This document shows positions 44,871 to 57,933 of a DNA stretch of 64,000 nt, piece by piece. The stretch is from positions 60,614,501 to 60,678,500 of the forward strand of contig JAZBRS010000026.1 of NCBI GenBank assembly GCA_037176725.1, read 5' to 3'. Positions within the stretch are counted from its first letter, which is position 1, and the number at the start of each line of letters is the position of its first letter. Both the position numbers and the translations under genes were made by a program. The notes under the pieces are model-generated. The model saw only the letters and a list, made by a program, of their open reading frames with translations. It did no database searches and was not told the origin of the DNA. This DNA is from Posidonia oceanica. Lineage: Eukaryota; Streptophyta; Magnoliopsida; Alismatales; Posidoniaceae.

Positions 44871-44878
44871 CTGAGTGT
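44871..44878. repeat. hAT target-site duplication (right) CTGAGTGT
   Basis: Partner of 43603-43610. Only 6 bp separate it from the 5' LTR of element B. Confidence 0.75.
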
Positions 44879-47800
44879 GCATATTGTTGACACCCCATTT
44901 TGACAGGCCGGATCGATTGGAACCTTCTAGTGACTGCTGGACCCAAATCTAGACCCAAACCCACACCTTTCTCTCCTTCTTTCCCCTCAAAACAAGCCCA
45001 AACTCGACCAAGGATTACCCCCCTTTCCCGGACATGAAAACTGACCAAAATCCGCAGGAAAACTCACCCCTGATGACTTAGCAAATCCACCAAAAAGCCT
45101 GCAAAATTTCAAATCAGAACCCCTCCCAAAAATCCTAGGAAACTTAGGCAAAACTACCTTTTTCTACACCTTGAAACCCCTCTAAAACCTTCTCAGAATC
45201 AAACCAAAACTTCAGAGCCAGCTCCTCAAATCCTAGACCCTACACCCGCCAAGTTTCATCCCTTTCCGAGACCTCTGAGCCCTCTTTTCGGCCAAGTTAT
45301 CGTTTTCTCTCTCCGGGATTATCGTTTTCTCTCTCCTCTCTCTCTCCTGATTATCGTCTCTCTTTTCATCCCCTTCTTGCCCTTTTTCTGGCTTGGCTGC
45401 GGGCCCCCTTTGTACTTCTATCCCTTCTCTATCTTATTCCTATTTTTATTTTATTTTTAGCATTTTCCCTGAACTTTAAAAATCATTTCCCTCAAACCTA
45501 TCTCTTTTCCCTCTATTTCCCTCCTTTTTCCATTTCCTCCCTTCTTCTCTTTTCCTTTTCTTCCTTTTGCTAAAATCCATAAAAAAGCCTAAAAATCTCT
45601 AAAACTCTAAAACATAAGACAAACAAACCAGAACTCTAAGAAAAATAATTTAAAAACATAAAACAAACAATTAAAAACTTAAACCCAATTAAACCAAGCT
45701 AAAAAGAAAATCAAGCATGCAAACTAAAAGATGCAAAACAAACTAAAAGAAAATACTGTAAAATCAAAGAAAAAACTGAAATAAAATCAAAAGCAACCTA
45801 AAGTAAAAACTCTATCAAAGGAATTAAAAAAAACGAACCCTAAAAAGAAGCAAAACAATCAAAAACATTAGGATAAATAATTAATGAAAGAAAAAGCCTA
45901 ACTTAACAAACCTAAAAAAAAAACAACCTAAGAACTTGATTAAAAAGAAAATGAAAAACACGCCAAAAGATTTAAAAATGCTCCACCAAACCAGAGAAGC
46001 CCAATCAAAAAACATCGAGAAAATCCACAAATAAAAAATCAAAACATAATTCAAAAGACTTAAGAAAAGAAAACCTTAAAACTAAAAGCCAAAACCCACT
46101 CTAATTAATATAAAAATAAATCCTAAAAATCCTAATTAACATCCTAAAATACTTAACAAGAAAACACAATTTTAAAAACAATTTAAAAAGATTTAACAAA
46201 CACTTAATCAAGTGGAAAACAAATTAAAAACGAAAGAAAGCCCTAAAACCCTAATCAAGCCCAAAACACATTAATTAACCCCAAAACAGTCATTAAAAAA
46301 TCTAATTGAAACCATAACCCACAACACAACCTTCCTAGTATATTTATTTATTTTTAATTTATTTTTTCTAATTTTATTTCCTTTCTTTTCCCTCTCTTTC
46401 TTTCTTTCTTCCTTTTTATTTTTCTTTTCTTCCTTACTGGGCCCATCAGCCCGTTTTCCTTTTTTCTTTCTTTTTTTTTCAAAATTCCAGGCCCGGCCCG
46501 CATCCACAGTGCGTCTTCCTCCTTCCCTCCTTCCGCACAGCACCGGCCGGTACAGTGCCTGCAGCCTCTGCGCGCCGCCTGCCATTTCCAGCCCCTGCCA
46601 TGGCCAGGCCTGCGCTCGCACGCTCTCTGCCAGGACCGGACCGGCGTGCGCCGCTTCGCGTCCGTGCTCCTGCCACCGTTTCCTCGGCAATCAATGGCCG
46701 CAGTTCCGCAGTCCTACAACCAAGAAAGGAGCTGTCCATAGAGCCATAACGGGAGGGGAAGGAGAGAAAAAAACGACCCAGAATTCATCCCGGAGACGAG
46801 ACGAAGACCCCGATGCGATCCCCAGCGAGAGAGAGAGCCGAATTCCCTCTGGAATCCACCCCAAAAACCAGTAGCTCCCCCTCTTGACTCCACTGCGAAT
46901 CAAAGGCCGAAACCTCCCCAGAATCCATCGGAATTCATCCCCCAATCTCGCCCGAACTCCCTAGAACGCAACCTTCGATTCCACAGCAAAATCACCCCCC
47001 TAATCACCTAGCTTTTCAACTGTAAACCAACCAGAACCCACTCCGCAATTCCCTCCTCCAGAGCTCACAGCATCCTTCCAAACCACACCCAGAAGCTCAC
47101 CAGACCTCCACCTTTCCAGGCCACCTCCAGCAAACCCAATCTTCCACCACAGACCCCAAGCTCCACCACAAACACCTTGCCCCATTTCTGACCAAAATCA
47201 GCCCAAACCTTCAAACTCCCTCCACTCGCTCCAGAACCCTGAGCCAAGCATTCAAACCTCTCCGCCAGCACCCCAGCAATCCCCCGGAGCGCTCCGTTCC
47301 AGCCGAGGAGCAGCAGACAGCTCCCCCGGCCTCCGGCAACCCACAGTCCACCCAGAAAATCCAACCCTTCGTCCGAGCAGCTGAAGCCTCGCCTGATCGT
47401 TCGAGCAGCTCCAGAAGATCGTCCTGAAGCTTTGCCAACCGCCGCAAGCTGCCAGCATCCACCGCAGCGACCAGACGACGAGCCCCGGCCGGCTCCAACT
47501 CTACCGAGGTCGGGAGCGCTCTTCAGACGTCACCGCAGGTATTTCCTTACCTTCCCCGCGCTCTCCCCTCTTCCTGCTGCTTCTCCGCCGGTCAGAAGCC
47601 GATTCGATGCATTCCAGACGCTACTGCAGCCCGCCGGACTTCTCTTCTTCTCCGGCGTCGGTCGCCTGCTCTCCGGATGCTCCGGCCAGCGGAGCGCCTC
47701 CCCGACGATCCCCAGAGCTCCGCACGGTCGCCGGCTACCCCCTCCGTCGAGCAGCGCTTCCTCAGCCCCCCGCGTCGGCGGCTACGTGCTCTGACGGCCT

Positions 47801-47879
47801 TCTGCTACAGTGCTCGTCGCCGTCGACCAGCACTATTCCTTTATTTTTCCTCTTATATAGTTTTAGGTGTAAATATTGC

Positions 47880-48790
47880 AGATCTGGTTTAAGTTTTTTT
47901 AATTTTTGCGTTTCAGTCCTCTGTCCATTTAATATGCTTAGTTTTTAATTAAAAACCATGCTAAATTGCAGCTTTTATTCATGCTTTTCTGTATTTGCAA
48001 TCTAGTCCTGTTACTGTGCTGTGCTGTTGTATTATTTTGCATTTTAGCCTCTCTGTTTTCGATTTTTGCACTTAAGTCCTGCCCTAAATCAGATCATTTA
48101 ATTGCATGCATTTTGCCATATCATATTGCATCCTGTGTCCCCATGCTTTACTGATTTTGCACTTAGGTCCCTGCACTGTGGTAACTTAGGCTTTATTTCT
48201 GATTTTTGCATACTGCATTGCATATTTGCCCCTCTGTTTTTGCTTTTTTGCATTTAGGTCCATTTTAAATGGACAGTAGCCTCCTGCATGCATTTTTTAC
48301 TTATTACATTGCATTTTGGCCCCTGTTTTTTTAAAAAATTGCACATCAGTCCTGTCTTCTGATTTCAGAGCATATTTACCATACAAAATTGCATATTTGA
48401 CCCCTGCATGATTCAAAAATCACACATAGGTCCTTGCATCTTTTAAAAACCATGTAAAAAGACTGTTTTGCCCCTAAAGTTGCATCTTAGCTCCTATGCT
48501 TACAAAATTGCATATAGACCCTCCACTTACATTCCCAGACTCCCTAGAACCCTGTTTTCTGGAAAATTTGCACTTTAGACCCTAGTTTTTTCGAAATTGC
48601 ATTCTAACCTCCTTTTGTTTTCAAAACTTCTTCTGATGCATATCCTCTTTTCAAAATAGCTTTCTCAACCCAGTCTTTTGCAAAATAACCCTCTGCCTTC
48701 TCCTGTTTTCAAAACCCTCTTCTGTGGACCCCATCCTTTGTGAAAACTTGCATTTAGCCCCTTTTCTTTTTCAAAAATGCTTTTGAACTC
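47880..48790. repeat. Degenerate TTGCA(C/T)TTAGGTCC repeat region in LTR B
   Basis: About a dozen diverged units built on TTTTGCATTTAGGTCCCTG, roughly 50-80 bp apart. Confidence 0.55.
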
Positions 48791-49585
48791 CTGTCTTTTC
48801 CAATTTTCTCCCCCTTGTTTCCTCTTGCTTTTGCATGCATTCTGCATCCATTTAGTCTTGCATCTTAGCATCCTTTTGCACACACTAAGCACCTTTAGCT
48901 CCCCTTCACTTGGGAGGACCTTTTGCACACCCCTAGGACCTCCTGAACACTTAGATCTGCTCTTCTCCCCTGTTCTGGCCTTTCTGCCTTGAAGCTGCGA
49001 TATCTTCCGATCCGGCCATTGGATCTCCTCAAGTAAGCTGCCCAGGCGACCGCAGCGAAGCGCTCTTCAGCATGGACCAGACAGATCTCAGATCGGGCTC
49101 TCGGATTTCCAGGTATGTCCTCCTGAACCCCTGCATTGCATTCATTTGCATGCCATTTGCATAGTTTTCCTCGTTTTCGATTTCTGTCTCTTTAAGCATG
49201 TAGAATAGGGCCTCCTCCTCTTGTCTACCAACTCAGATCCCTGTTTCGCGTACTCTTGGGCGTTTTGTGTTGAGTTTTCCCTGGATTCGCCACTTAATAT
49301 GACTTTCTTCCCCCTTTTCCACGATCCGATCGCATCGCGAACTTTGGGCAACGTGCGAGACACACCGTGGAACGGTTTAGTGGGAAATGATCGCAAGAGA
49401 GGTGGTAATCCCCCCGTTTGCTCACTCTCCCTTTTGTAGGTCTTCACACCTACTCTGTGTGGCCCCGAACAGCGCCTGTTCTCACAAATGCGTTGTTCTA
49501 CCTCCCTTTTAATGCTCCTAGTCTTTTCCTTGCATTTGCATTTGCACAGCTTTTTCCGAGGTTTTATCTCGCAATTTTTGGCACC

Positions 49586-50270
49586 GTTTTGCGTGCCCTT
49601 TAGTTTTCTCGCTCCGTTTTGCGTGTCCTTTGGTTTTCTTGCTCCGTTTTCTCGCAGTTTTTGGCACCGTTTTGCGTGCCCTCCCGTTTTCTCGCTCCGT
49701 TTTGCGTGTCCTTTGGTTTTCTTGCTCCGTTTTGCGCGTAGTTCCGTTTTCTCGCACCGTTTTCGTGCCGCTTCTTTGTCTTACACCGTTTTGCGTGCCC
49801 TCCCGTTTTCTCGCTCCGTTTTGCGTGTCCTTTGGTTTTCTTACTCCGTTTTGCGCGCAGCTTCATTTTCTCGCAGTTTTTGGCACCGTTTTGCGTGCCC
49901 TCCCGTTTTCTCGCTCCGTTTTGCGTGTCCTTTGGTTTTCTTGCTCCGTTTTGCCGTAGTTCCGTTTTCTCGCACCGTTTTGCGTGCCGTTTCTTTGTCT
50001 TGCACTGTTTTGCGTGTCCTCCCATTTTCTCGCTCCGTTTTGCGTGTCCGTTGGTTTTCTCGCTCTGTTTTGCGTGCCCTCTCGTTTTCTCGCCCCGTTT
50101 TGCGTGCCGCTTTGTTTTCTTGCTCTGTTTTGCGCCCCTTTTCATTTTCCCGCACTGTTTCGCGTTCTTGTTCTGTTTCTCACATCGTTTCGCGTGTCAG
50201 CCTCGCTCCTTGCATCGTTTTGCATTCTTGCCTCGTTTTGCGTGTTTTACGCCGTTTTCTCTGCATGTCG
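49586..50270. repeat. 30-bp tandem array in LTR B
   Basis: About 20 copies of CGTTTTGCGTGTCCTTTGG followed by TTTTCTTGCTC, some truncated. The period of ten codons keeps long frames open on both strands. Confidence 0.8.
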
Positions 50271-50952
50271 CTTGCATTGCCTGTTTTCCCCGCTGTTTTG
50301 TTTTATCGCCCGCATTTGCATATAGGGCAGTGATGCTTACTGCCTGGAGTTCTCACGAGCCAGGTTTCGCCCGGTTCGGAACACAGACAGTGTTGCTGAG
50401 CGCTTAGATTGCACGTTTACTTTCCTGCGCTGCATTCCCTCACTTAGAGCACACCTTTGAGCATCCAGATAGGCATTCATTGGCACTTAGGCATCTAAAA
50501 TCTGTACTTCCCTGCATATGCGAGCGTAAGCCTAGAAAGACCGATTCTCGGGCGTGTCGGGGGTGCCTAACACCTTCCCCGCGCGTAACAGGAGTCCTTA
50601 CCCTCTCTTGGCCCGCAATGACCATATCGCCCTTATCCTAGGCACGAGTCACATCATTTGCATTCATTCGCATCTTATTTCTTCTGCATTGCCTTGCATT
50701 GCATCTTTTGCCTGGTTTTGCGTGGTTATTCACGCATTTCCCCGATTTTCCTTGTCTCCCGATTTAATAGACTTGGTGGCGACTCTGATTTTGTCTTATC
50801 TTCTTCTTTTCTTCCTCTTTTTCCCTCTTTTAGATGTTTTCGAGTTAGGTTTTCCTTCTCGGACATAGCCGCTTATAGTGAACCTGATTCTGATCGGTGC
50901 ACACGAGCTTTGGCAATGTGCATGGACGATCCGAACACTGGGATTACTAAAG

Positions 50953-50970
50953 TGGCGACTCCGCTGGGGA
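50953..50970 (+). promoter_or_regulatory. Primer-binding site of element B
   Basis: TGGCGACTCCGCTGGGGA, the tRNA-Arg-type PBS of Tat/Ogre/Retand elements, one base after the LTR. Confidence 0.8.
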
Positions 50971-52269
50971 ATACTAGACTCCGACTTTCGCCTTCGCTTT
51001 CGCTCGCTTGGGATTTGCTTTCCTTGTTTGCCTTTTGTGCCTTCTTTGCCTGTTTTGCTCGCTTTTCTGTGCAAGCTCCTTGCAAGTCGCTTCGTCGCTA
51101 CTTTGCTTAGGTTTTGCACCTCTTTCGCCTCGATTTGCACTCTCTTTTGCTTGGCTCTGCTTCTCTGCTTGTTTATTTGCCTATTGTCTTGCTTATGCTC
51201 TTACTTCCTTTACAGCTTACTAGTCTCTACTTTCCTTGCCTTACTTACTTTTATCGCTTTATTGCCTGCATAATGCATGACTACATACTTGTTTGGCAAC
51301 AATACATGCCTTTTGAATGATGAATGTTTGCTTTTGCACGTTTGCTATGTCACTACACACGCACATGCTCTGTATATATGCATTTTGTCCTGATGAATGC
51401 TTTCCCTTCACCATCATGCTCACAAACACTCGCACATGCCATGCACCCGCCTTTTGTTTTGTTGTATGTTGATTGCTTGCCATGATTGATTGATTTTCTT
51501 CCCTTTCGCACAATGCCATGCCCAGGATAGTAGAGACTGATTGTCTTTCTGTGGTTAACTAAAAACGGCAAGTAAAAATAAGATCTAAGGTAACTAGAGC
51601 CACCAACACACTTCCACCCTCTTGGGGTTAATAAAATACGCAAGATAAAAAACTCTAATCATTTGCATAAGCATCATATAGGGCATGCATCTTCTCATCT
51701 GAGTCCACCTATCAGTTTGCGAAGGATGGTCCCGGCCTCTCACCCCGATGCTTTGGCATGGTGTGAGTCGGTCGGTCTGTCCCCCCTTGTCCGGGGTCGT
51801 GTCGGTGTTAGTGGAGGGTACTTCCTACGCTTAGGCGAGGTTGAGGCCACCAACGCACCACCCTGTCATTACCTGAGCTTTGGGCCGGGAGTTAGACAGG
51901 GGCCTACTTTTCTGACTTGAGTCGGTGACCCGTACACTTGTGGATATCCGGAGTAGACTACCAGCTAGGGAACACCAGATTGGTGAGAGAGAGAGCATGC
52001 TAGAAAGCATACATGTCATTCATGCCATAACTTAATGCATTTTGCATTTTTTCTTTTTTAACCTTAGTTTCCTGTTGTGTCTTTAACAGAGTTCAGTAAG
52101 CGATCTCCTTAGCCGGAGCTCAGGTTCCTCCCCTTGCTGACATCTCTGCTAAGACACCCCTGCTCGACCATCTCTTTCTGAGCTACTCGTCTTTGCGAGC
52201 ATAGCTCCTCGTAGAGCCCGTCCCCTTTTCCCTCGTCGCAGTCCCATTTTGACTCGCTCTCGGTCAGCA
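50971..52269 (+). other. 5' leader of element B
   Basis: 1.3 kb between PBS and gag. It has no long reading frame, so the extra ORF that Ogre elements carry before gag is absent. The stretch 51670-51960 (GAGTCGGTGACCCGTAC, GGATATCCGGAGTAGAC) looks like the conserved packaging or leader region. Confidence 0.5.
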
Positions 52270-55200
52270 ATGGCCCAGCGCACCGTCGAACCCCCTCTTG
52301 CCCTTGCCTCGGAAGTGGTTCCCGCTCCGGCCCCTCCGATTCCCATTTCTAACCCTTCTGTGCCCTCTGTGACGCCAGGATTTTCCCTTCTGTCGTCTGG
52401 GGCACCCCAGTTTGCTGTGGGACAGTGGCAGACACTCGCTCCTCCTGATCCAGTCGCCGAGTCTATCTTGATGGCCACTTCTCGTGTTCTGGAGGCACCA
52501 CTGACCCCACCTTCTCAGGGATTTGTCACTTTTGACCCCCCTTCTGCTGCAGCGACTCTCGCCCTAGGACTCCAATCTCCTGGACAGTCCGGATCTCTTG
52601 GCTCTGGCTCCTCGCCGGGACTGCAATTCAGTGTTCCCACCGACGGGACACCTGAAGAGCAGTACCAGCAACTGATGGACACTATCCAGCGGCTGCAGGG
52701 TATAGCTCTATCAGTCCGCCCTCCTTCCCCTCCTGTTGTTCCTGAGGTCCCTGTGCGGCCTGCTCTCGCACATCTTGCATTGCACTCTGCACTTCCGCCT
52801 AGACCATCGTCCCAACTGCTCACGGTTCCGACGATGGGGGCACGTATCCCGCCTCTGGCATCTGCACCGCACCACACACAGCATGCACCTCCGCCACCTG
52901 GTGGCCAGTCATTCGGACTGGTGGGAGCACAGTATCTCGCAGGCCCGTCCCCCGGCACTGCCCCGGTACGGCCGCTGATGCTCCATCATCCTGCACCCAC
53001 CACACAACATACCATCTATCCTCCCCCTTTGCATCAGGCTCAGAATTCCACATACATCCCTCCTTGCACTCCACCACAGCACGGGTATGCCGGCCATCAC
53101 CTTGCGTCACCAGGCGACGTGATGGTAGATCCAGAGGAGCACCTCGGTGCGACCCAATCGGCATACGTGGTCCCTGGCCCCGCTGCCCCATCACCTGTAG
53201 CAGCTATTCCAGACCCCATCAACAACAGGATGGATGTTCTGGAGAAGGCACTGCGTCTAGTGCAGGGCACGGACCACCAGACCTACCAGTTCCGAGACCT
53301 CTGCTGTTTCCCAGAGGCGGTACTCCCCCCAAAGTTCAAAATACCGGACTTTGAGAAGTATGATGGTAGGAGCTGCCCCATAGCCCATCTGAAGGCGTAC
53401 TGCGGTGATCTCGCCCAACTCCAGGCGGACGAGAGGTTGCTGATCCGCCTGTTCCAGAAAAGTTTGTCTGGTCCGGCCCTCAAGTGGTTCACCTCGCTTG
53501 ACATGGCTACGATCAAGACTTGGAACGACCTAAGCCAGGCGTTCTTGGAACAGTACTCCTTCAACCTCGATCTGGTCCCGAAGCGCGCAGACTTGATCGC
53601 AACCAAGTAGAATCCGGGTGAGCCGTTCGGGGAGTACGTCGGCCACTGGCATGCCCTTGCCTCGCAAGTTCAAGATAGGCCCTCCGACGAGGAGTCTATC
53701 GAGATCATCATAAAGGGGGCACAGCCGTCTACCGGAGCTTTGCTTAGCATCCAACCTGTCACAACCTTCACTGCTTTGATCCGAGCTGGCACTCGCGTAG
53801 AGAGTTCGTTGCGGAGTGGCAACTTCCCCGCACTCTCTGTGCTTGCCAAGCAGGCCCCCGCAAGCAACAACGGCAGCAGCAGCAGCACCATCAACAACAA
53901 TAGCAGCCTCAACAACAATCGTCCCAAGAGGAAGGATCCGCCGAAGCCCATTGTCGCATACGTCGACTCCCCTGCTGCGCCCGTTCGTCTGGCGTCTCGG
54001 CCTGCCCCTCCTCAGATCTATTACGCACCTGCACCTAGGGCACACCCCACACCACCGATCACTACCACCGCTCGACCGGTCTATCCTGCCGCACCGGTTC
54101 AGCAAGGACAATTCCAGAGGCCGAGACGGCCACCCGTTGAGAAGCGGAAATTCGCCCCACTGGTGGAACCGCTCACTGCCATCCTCCCGAAGGTTGCATC
54201 GCTCCTGAAATTTTCGGAGGTTCGCCCGCCACCAAACCCACTACCGCATTGGTTTAAGGCGAACCTTTTCTGCGATTTTCATCGAAGCGTCGGGCATTCG
54301 ACTGATAATTGCTTCACTCTCCGGAATGCTATCCAGGATCTGATCGAATCGGGAACGATTGTGATCGACACGCACGAGGCATCCACTTCTGCACCATCTC
54401 ATGCACCTGCATCAGCATCTATCCCAGCTAATGTTGTCCGCCGACCCCTGCCGGAGCACTCCTATTCAGGAGGCGCAGGGACCTCAGGAATCCACTCTTT
54501 GTTTCCTTCCGGATCTCTCACGTCTGTGGTAGATCCTTCCGAGCTTATCCATGATGTTTCTGCTCCATTTCCAGTCTCTCTCTATCTTGTAGCTGTCGCC
54601 GGTTCCGAGTCGGGCGTTCATATGATCCGACCGCGCACCAGGCCGGAGCGTCCTCCCGCATCAGCCGCCATGCTTTCCCGGGCCCAAGCCCCAATACATC
54701 TCCTAGCCAGACCTCAGCCAGTGTTTCCCGTACACCTATCAGCAAGACCTCAATCCCCACCTAGCTTGCCTTCCCAGCCACCCTCCTATCCATACCCTCC
54801 TCAGCCTGTAGCCCCTCTCGTGCTCGCTGCACGCACTCTCGTGGTTATCAACCTAACCCGGGATACCCATCGCGTACCCTACAGCTACGCCACAGAAATG
54901 TGTGCGGAAGTGACGCGATCGGGGAGGGTCTACAGACCTCTGGTACCAGTAGCCAGGCCTAGTCACCCAGAACCTGCAATACCTCTGCCCTTAGCCCAGC
55001 CTACAGTCCCACTACCTTCAGGCCAGCCTCTTGAGTCCACCATAGTTGAACCTGTTCCTAAAACCGTACCACCTACTACCAAGAAATGCCAACCTAAAGC
55101 CGATATCACTTCCCAGCTCAAAAAGGTTAAAGCCGACATATCCATCTGGGACCTGATACACACTTCTGTCGAACACCGCGAGGCCTTCCTCTGCGTGTTC

Positions 55201-56493
55201 CAAGCCGCCCGTGTATCCCAAGCCATAGAACCTGCCGCCTTGGAAAGCATGGTCGGAATGATCGCAGAGCCCCAGGTCATCACTTTCACGAGTGATGAGT
55301 TGCCTCCGGCGGGGATTAATCACAACCAACCCTTGTTCGTCACAGTACAATTCAAGAACTTTCGCATTCCCCTTGCACTGGTCGATAATGGGTCAGGCCT
55401 TAACGTCTGTCCCTTGCGAACAGCAACCAAGCTCGGATTCAAGGCCGAGGACATTACTCCGGCTGTAAAGGGAATGACAGTTTTTGATAATACTCACCAT
55501 GACGCTATAGGGATTCTGATTATTCCTCTGATCATTGGTCTGGTCACATTCGATGTGGAATTCTACGTCGTCGACTTGGAACCTAACTTCAACTTTCTGC
55601 TTGGGCGCCCTTGGCTCCACAAGCATCAGGTTATCCCCTCAACCCTCCATCGCATGATCAAGTTTCGCCGAGGCGACAATGTTATCGTTGTCATGGCAGA
55701 GAATTTCAAGAAGGAGCGGATCGAGGCGATTTCCTCTATCTTTTCGTGGACTGTCCCCTTTGAACCTGAACTTTCGAACGCTTTGTATCGCGTTAATCGG
55801 TGCGAGCCGGTTAACTTTTTGCTAGATCTCGAACATGTCAACTCCTTGGCCGTTCATAACAACCCTTTTCAGATGGTCGAGAACGTCTGTCACAGGTGGG
55901 GCTACGTCAAAGGGACACCGCTCGGGCGACATGGCCAAGGAATCGCCGAACCAATCATGGCGGAAGAACGAAGAGACAACGAGGGTCTAGGGTACGACCC
56001 TCACGCCGATAAAGGCAAGCGCCCGCAAGTAAAGAATCAGAGAATAGTCATACCTCGGAGCCTAGCTAACTTCACAAGCACAGGTATCCTGGATTCAAAT
56101 GCAGTCCAGGCCGTAGTGCAGACGGAGCCGTGCCGAAGCTCTCCGCCACCAGAGGGGGACTGGGTCTGCATTGAAGACTACTACTCGGACGAGGAACAGT
56201 CGGGCACAACAGGGACAGTTCAGACTTGCAGTGGAAGCCAGCCAAGCCCAGCAGCGCCTCGATCAGTTTGTTCGGTCCTTCCGACCGCAGATCATGAAGC
56301 AGCAGACTTGACAGAACCCTCGGCGGATTTGACAGTCTTTGATCCTCCTGCAGTCATGTCAGCAACACCAGCACCAGCTCAAGCGCAGTCGGCCAGTTCG
56401 CATGCAACCGTTGTCACACCGACACAACCGCCACCCTCTCAGGAGGGTCAATCGCTGAGTCCAGTCAGCAGCATAACTCAGCCCTTTTCATAA
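52270..56493 (+). other. Gag and protease section of the B polyprotein
   Basis: The capsid core reads KFKIPDFEKYDGRSCPIAHL and LSGPALKWFTSLD (retrotransposon gag family). The first stop (53608) lies inside it; NPGEPFGEYVGHWHALASQV continues in frame. The zinc knuckle is CDFHRSVGHSTDNC, a CX2HX4HX4C variant of the usual CCHC, as in other Tat elements. The protease has VDNGSGLNVCP in place of the common DTGA and LLGRPWLH downstream. Long Pro/Ser/Ala-rich linkers separate the domains. Confidence 0.8.
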
Positions 56494-57933
56494 GCCTCAT
56501 CTCAGGCAACGCAGCCAGCCCAATCAGTCACGCTTTCTCTTGCGGCGGACCGGCAACTTTCATGGCAAGATCCTATGACATCAGAGGCCGTGCTCTCATC
56601 ATCATCATCAGTCACGGAGAACCAGCTGAGCATCGCGGTCTCCCAGTCCTCGAGCCTTCAAGAGAGCCCCTCTGCCCATCCTCTGACAGCAGCAGTCACT
56701 CTGGCAGCATATCCATCTGCAATCCCTCTGACTAGACCATCTGGGCCTCCCTTGCCGAGGCTGTCGCAATCAGGCACGTCCATGACTCAGAACATACAAG
56801 CATCAGAGACAACAATCCATCTTGCAGCCGAGCCAGCGCCACAAGCCCTCGGCGCCTACTATGTCGATTCACCCTCAGATGAGGAAGAAGGAGGGGCGAT
56901 AGAAGCCCAGGTCGATTCATGGATGTCTGATTTGGAGCTGCTTTACCAAGAACAGCTCAAATCCATAGTGGAAGACCTGGCACAGCACCAAGCCGCAAAA
57001 AGGAAAGGAAAAGCCGTAGTTACGGATCCTCCTCTGCGAGAGAACCACACCTCCATCATGGCCCTGGAAGAAAATCCAAGAGTGCCGGACTCCTCTAGAC
57101 CCAATGAGCTCATTACCATTCAACCCGAAGGTGGGTCTAGTTGGCTTGTGCAGCACATGCCTCATTCGGGGAGGATAGCGAGCGGCAGTATCCAAGTCAG
57201 CCGCCAGTCTGGCATGCCCTCCACAAGTATGTTAGCAGACTCAGAAGAAGAGACACCAGTAGATCACGCAGCAGCAGTAACAAGACAGAAAGCAGAATCA
57301 GTGACAGAGTTGTCAGAAGTTTCAGTAGCAAAGTTATCAGCAGTATCAGTCACAGAGCCAGCAAGGCCTTCAGCAGTGTCAGCAGAACATGCAGCGATGT
57401 CATCAGCAGTAGGACGGACAGAGGAAGCCATCAGGGCAGAGGTCGCACACCGAAGATACAGAAACACTCGGGTAGGTGTGACCATCCTGAGGCGTCACCA
57501 GGGTCAAGAAGCGGAACTTCTACACTCCTTCGATGTGACAAACCCCACTTTCGAAAAGGAGATCCTCTCAGAACTTGTTGCATACGGAGAGGAAGATAAT
57601 ACAGGCGAAGATGAGAATGATGACCCATCACCTGAGTTCCGGCCCTATGACGACGACCCAGAAGGTCCCAACCTGCATGTTGAGGAAGAAACAGAGGTCA
57701 TTAATCTCAGCACGGCCGAAGAAACTAGAGAGGTTCGCATCAGTGCCCTACTATCACCCCAAGTCAGAATAAAGTTCATCGCGTTCTTGAAAGAGTACGC
57801 AGACGTCTTCGCCTGGACCTATGAAGACATGGTTGGCCTTGATGTCGAGATAGTGGTCCACAACTTACCCCTGAAGCCGGACGCCAAGCCAGTAAAGCAA
57901 AAACTGAGAAGATGGCGACCATAGTGGCTGCTC

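Larger units (their letters stand above)
29183..44884 (-). mobile_element. Element C: Tat-like gypsy 3' part with three antisense mobile-domain genes
   Basis: Inferred as one element: LTR-like block ending at 32112, polypurine tract 32114-32126, tandem arrays to 34755, three plus-strand PMD genes and a spacer up to the insertion of B at 44885. The LTR border and the repeats just inside it match the layout of A. Pol of C is not in the window and would lie right of B. The PMD genes run against the element, as does the extra gene of the maize Grande family. The alternative is that the PMD genes belong to a separate transposon or host cluster. Confidence 0.45.
44885..50951 (+). repeat. 5' LTR of element B (6067 bp)
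   Basis: Begins TGTTGACACCCCATTTTGAC and ends GGATTACTAAA, next to the PBS. Sub-blocks: pyrimidine-rich 45240-45560; A-rich and G-poor 45560-46330; GC-rich 46480-47830 with a splice-donor-like CCGCAGGTATTT near 47540; degenerate TTGCATTTAGGTCC-type repeats 47880-48790; 30-bp array 49586-50270; terminal 600 bp shared with LTR A. No protein gene is visible; the 281-codon frame over the array is a by-product of the 30-bp period. Confidence 0.75.

Noticed and set aside
46271..46874. Frames on both strands of about 100-140 codons in the GC-rich part of LTR B
   Set aside because: GC-rich sequence keeps several frames open; no domain recognised and it lies inside an LTR.
49488..50407. Long frames with FLAPFCVSFGFLAPFC-type repeats in LTR B
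   Set aside because: Produced by the 30-bp (ten-codon) array; open on both strands, so not a protein gene.
53608..53610. Programmed read-through of the gag TAG
   Set aside because: Three further stops of the same type follow downstream, so mutation is the simpler reading; not excluded.
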